Source of the DNA: Bacteroidota bacterium
Lineage (GTDB): Bacteria > Bacteroidota > Bacteroidia > Flavobacteriales > Flavobacteriaceae
NCBI GenBank assembly: GCA_023434025.1
Contig: JAEYTL010000008.1
Location: 1-64,000, forward strand
DNA length: 64,000 nucleotides
Direction: 5' to 3'
In this document: piece by piece, positions 61,513 to 64,000 of the stretch
Position numbering within the stretch: position 1 is the first letter of the stretch
Layout of the letters: each line of letters begins with the position of its first letter
Notes under the pieces: model-generated
Told to the model about the DNA's origin: nothing
Seen by the model: only the letters and a program-made list of their open reading frames with translations
Databases searched by the model: none
Program-made: the position numbers and the translations under genes

Positions 61513-63924
61513 ATGGTAAAAAATTTACTTGGGTTAATATTAATCCAGCTGTGGACATTGGGAATATACGCTCAGGAAGTCACTGTAAAGGATTTCATCT
61601 CGGGTGAAAATCTTGAAGCAGTTACGTTTAATGCCAATCAACCCAAAATTTCAGCAATTACCAATCAAACCGGAGTAGCAGACCTTACTGGTTTTAAGGA
61701 TGCCAGAAAAATCTATATCCGCATGTTAGGTTATGAAACCCTGACCATGAGCTACAATCAGATAGAACAACTCGGGTTTATCGTGTTTCTGACACCGGAA
61801 AACACCTCGCTCAATGAAGTGGTTTTATCTGCTTCAAAATGGCAGGAAACCAAGAAAAGCGTACCTAATTCCATTATTACCTTTAAACCCAAAGACATCA
61901 TTTTGGCCAATCCGCAAACTACTGCCGATTTGTTGACCAATACCGGAAAAGTATTTATGCAGAAAAGTCAGTTAGGAGGAGGAAGTCCCATGATCAGAGG
62001 TTTTGCCACCAACAGGGTTTTAATTAATGTGGACGGAATCCGGATGAATAACGCCATTTTCAGAAGCGGAAATGTACAGAATGTCATTTCAATTGATGCC
62101 AATTCTATTCAGAATACAGAAGTTATTCTCGGTCCCGGAACCGTGATTTACGGCAGTGATGCCATTGGCGGAGTGATGAATTTTTATACCCTTGAACCTG
62201 AATTTACAACCGATAAAAGTCAATATTATTTTGGCAATGTCCTGAGCCGCTGGTCTTCTGCCAACAACGAAAAAACATTGCATTTTGATCTGAATGTTTC
62301 TTCCAGAAAATGGGCTTTTGTTACTTCAGCTTCGTTCAGTGATTTTGAAGATTTACGGATGGGAAATCACGGTCCCGAAGCTTATACGCGACCGGATTAT
62401 GTTCAGACTACAGACGGTGTTGATCAGACCGTTATCAATAACAACCGCGAAATGCAGGTTGCATCCGGTTATAACCAACTTAATTTTATACAAAAAGTAG
62501 CGTATAAACCCAACGCATTTTGGAACTTCACCTATGCTTTCCACTATTCTGCCACATCCGATTTTAACCGTTATGACCAGCTGCTCAGAAGAAGAAACGG
62601 AAACCTCCGCTTTGCAGAATGGTATTACGGACCGCAGGAATGGACCATGCATCATCTGAAAATCAATTATACCAATGGTAATAAATGGTTTGACAGGGCA
62701 CAGTTTAATGCCGGATTCCAGCAATTTGAAGAAAGCCGTCATACCCGTAACTTCAACGGACCAACCCGCACCAGCAATGTGGAAAATGTTGATGCTTATT
62801 CTGTTAATGTTGACTTTATTAAAAGATGGGGGCTTAAAAACAGGATTTCCTATGGTTTGGAGTATATTCTGAACCATGTAAATTCTGTCGGTTTTCAAAG
62901 AAACATCGAAACACAGGAACAGGTAAATTCTCCTTCCCGCTATCCGGACGGTTCAAAATGGCAGTCACTGGCTGCTTATTTACAGTATGAAAATAAATTA
63001 TCAGATAAATTTACCTTTCAGTCCGGGATTCGTTTTAATCAAATCGGGCTGGAAGCTGCATTTGATCAAACATTTGTAAATTATCCGTTTGACGAAACTA
63101 AAATCAATACCAGTGCCCTGACCGGAAGTATAGGCTTTACGTATCTGGCCGCTAAAAATACGGCATTGTTTTTTAATGCCGGAACTGCTTTTCGTTCCCC
63201 CAACATTGATGATGTGGGTAAGATTTATGAAAGCACTCCCGGAAATTTAGTAGTTCCCAATCCTAATTTAGAATATGAATATGCCTATAATGCCGAAATA
63301 GGAGTTCAACAAAAAATAGGCAAATCGATTTCGGTTGATGTAACCGGGTTTTATACGCATGTAATCGATGCTCTGGTGCGAAGAAGTTTCACGTTAAACG
63401 GAGAGAGCACCATTGAATTCCAGGGAGAAATCAGTAACATTCAAGCCATTCAGAATGCCGCAAAGGCTAATGTTTATGGAATTCAGGCAGGATTAACTAT
63501 TGAACTTTTGCCCTACCTGCATTGGAAAACCAATGCCAACTGGACCAAAGGTGAAGAAGAATTAGACAATGGCGACACCGCTCCCCTGCGTCATGCTGCT
63601 CCGTTTTTTGGCGATACCCGTTTGTGTTTGAGAACCAGCAAATGGACAACGGACTTATTTTTGGTTTATAATTCAAAAATTAAAGCGGAAAATTTAGCAC
63701 CTTCTGAAGTTGAAAAAGATTATCTGTATGCTGCCGATGCAAATGGAAATCCGTATGTACCGAGCTGGTACACCCTGAACCTTAAAACCGTGTATAAACT
63801 CAATGAAGCCTGGTCATTTTCAGGTGGTATTGAGAACATAACCGATCAACGTTATCGTCCGTATTCTTCCGGAATTACAGCACCCGGCAGGAATTTTATC
63901 CTGGCTGTACGGACTGCATTTTAG
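61513..63924 (+). CDS. TonB-dependent outer-membrane receptor
   Basis: 803 residues. Signal peptide (LLGLILIQLWTLGIYAQ), a short carboxypeptidase-regulatory-like domain (about 22-90), plug domain (about 115-225, SGMI-type GSPMIRGFATNRVLINVDGIR and YGSDAIGGVMNF), and a 22-strand barrel ending with the aromatic FILAVRTAF. It resembles HmuR/haemin-vitamin-type receptors in plug sequence. The ligand is unknown. It is encoded 10 bases after the symporter, so a PIG-L/symporter/receptor uptake unit is likely. Confidence 0.9.
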   Translation: MVKNLLGLILIQLWTLGIYAQEVTVKDFISGENLEAVTFNANQPKISAITNQTGVADLTGFKDARKIYIRMLGYETLTMSYNQIEQLGFIVFLTPENTSLNEVVLSASKWQETKKSVPNSIITFKPKDIILANPQTTADLLTNTGKVFMQKSQLGGGSPMIRGFATNRVLINVDGIRMNNAIFRSGNVQNVISIDANSIQNTEVILGPGTVIYGSDAIGGVMNFYTLEPEFTTDKSQYYFGNVLSRWSSANNEKTLHFDLNVSSRKWAFVTSASFSDFEDLRMGNHGPEAYTRPDYVQTTDGVDQTVINNNREMQVASGYNQLNFIQKVAYKPNAFWNFTYAFHYSATSDFNRYDQLLRRRNGNLRFAEWYYGPQEWTMHHLKINYTNGNKWFDRAQFNAGFQQFEESRHTRNFNGPTRTSNVENVDAYSVNVDFIKRWGLKNRISYGLEYILNHVNSVGFQRNIETQEQVNSPSRYPDGSKWQSLAAYLQYENKLSDKFTFQSGIRFNQIGLEAAFDQTFVNYPFDETKINTSALTGSIGFTYLAAKNTALFFNAGTAFRSPNIDDVGKIYESTPGNLVVPNPNLEYEYAYNAEIGVQQKIGKSISVDVTGFYTHVIDALVRRSFTLNGESTIEFQGEISNIQAIQNAAKANVYGIQAGLTIELLPYLHWKTNANWTKGEEELDNGDTAPLRHAAPFFGDTRLCLRTSKWTTDLFLVYNSKIKAENLAPSEVEKDYLYAADANGNPYVPSWYTLNLKTVYKLNEAWSFSGGIENITDQRYRPYSSGITAPGRNFILAVRTAF

Positions 63925-63933
63925 AAAACAAAA

Positions 63934-63961
63934 AATCCTATCATCAAAAAATGATAGGATT
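63934..63961. terminator. Convergent terminator-like hairpin
   Basis: AATCCTATCAT (63934-63944) pairs with ATGATAGGATT (63951-63961), an 11-base perfect stem. The minus strand has a T run after it, and the plus strand only TCTTC. It may serve a minus-strand gene that enters from beyond the window as well as the TonB-receptor gene. A minus-strand stop (TAA at 63988-63986) is compatible but unproven. Confidence 0.6.
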
Positions 63962-64000
63962 CTTCAATATCTAAAAATAAGCGGATTACTTTTTACTCCA

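Overview
The window looks like a chromosomal segment of a Flavobacterium-like member of the Bacteroidota. Four kinds of evidence support this: type IX secretion (T9SS) sorting tails, Bacteroidota promoters of the form TAnnTTTG with an upstream TTG, menaquinone (men) genes, and typical gene families (DUF4199, GlxA/AraC, a fused CcsBA, a SusC-like TonB receptor, and TPR sensor kinases). I found no rRNA, tRNA, insertion sequence, integrase or CRISPR array.

Layout. 1-1.3 kb: end of an M23 peptidase gene, a lipoprotein and an NTF2-like protein. 1.2-8.1 kb (minus strand): a menaquinone operon, menB - two bacterial-PH membrane proteins - menA - metallo-beta-lactamase-fold hydrolase - lactonase - menC. 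8.2-13.0 kb: a secreted C1 peptidase, a PH-like protein, a serine hydrolase, a DODA-type dioxygenase with a palindromic operator, and a CvfB-like S1 protein. 13.1-17.3 kb: a very AT-rich island with three overlapping genes: an anti-phage dCTP deaminase (AvcD type), a three-Cys-motif partner protein (TcmP) and a Gp37/Gp68 (DUF5131) three-cysteine protein. A REP-like hairpin lies just downstream. 17.3-25.9 kb: small membrane and zinc-ribbon proteins, an LRR T9SS protein, regulators, and a VOC/SRPBCC/DoxX operon divergent from a GlxA-type regulator. 26.1-28.8 kb: a TPR-LytS kinase with its LytTR regulator. 29-32.2 kb: small hypothetical membrane proteins and lipoproteins. 32.2-38.6 kb: three large secreted repeat proteins. 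38.7-41.2 kb: a TetR regulator divergent from a hydrolase and a CPBP protease. 41.3-50.1 kb: menD, a GNAT, a glutathione peroxidase, CcsBA, and a second TPR kinase with a NarL-type regulator. 50.2-64 kb: a tail-fibre-like secreted protein, DUF2520, KdsC-like phosphatase, UbiA prenyltransferase, Maf, MscS, a BamA-like protein, and a PIG-L / small membrane protein / Na+ symporter / TonB-receptor run.

How it fits together. menD, menB, menA and menC supply most of the steps to the respiratory quinone, and CcsBA matures c-type cytochromes that the quinone feeds. menD is separated from menB by about 33 kb of accessory genes, although both are on the minus strand. The most interesting unit is the deaminase-TcmP-DUF5131 operon. 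The deaminase belongs to a known anti-phage family (nucleotide-pool depletion). Its tight coupling to a methyltransferase-like protein and a radical-SAM-like protein suggests a composite defence or nucleic-acid-modification system that I do not recognise as described. Gene calls rest on reading translated sequence; no database search was run.
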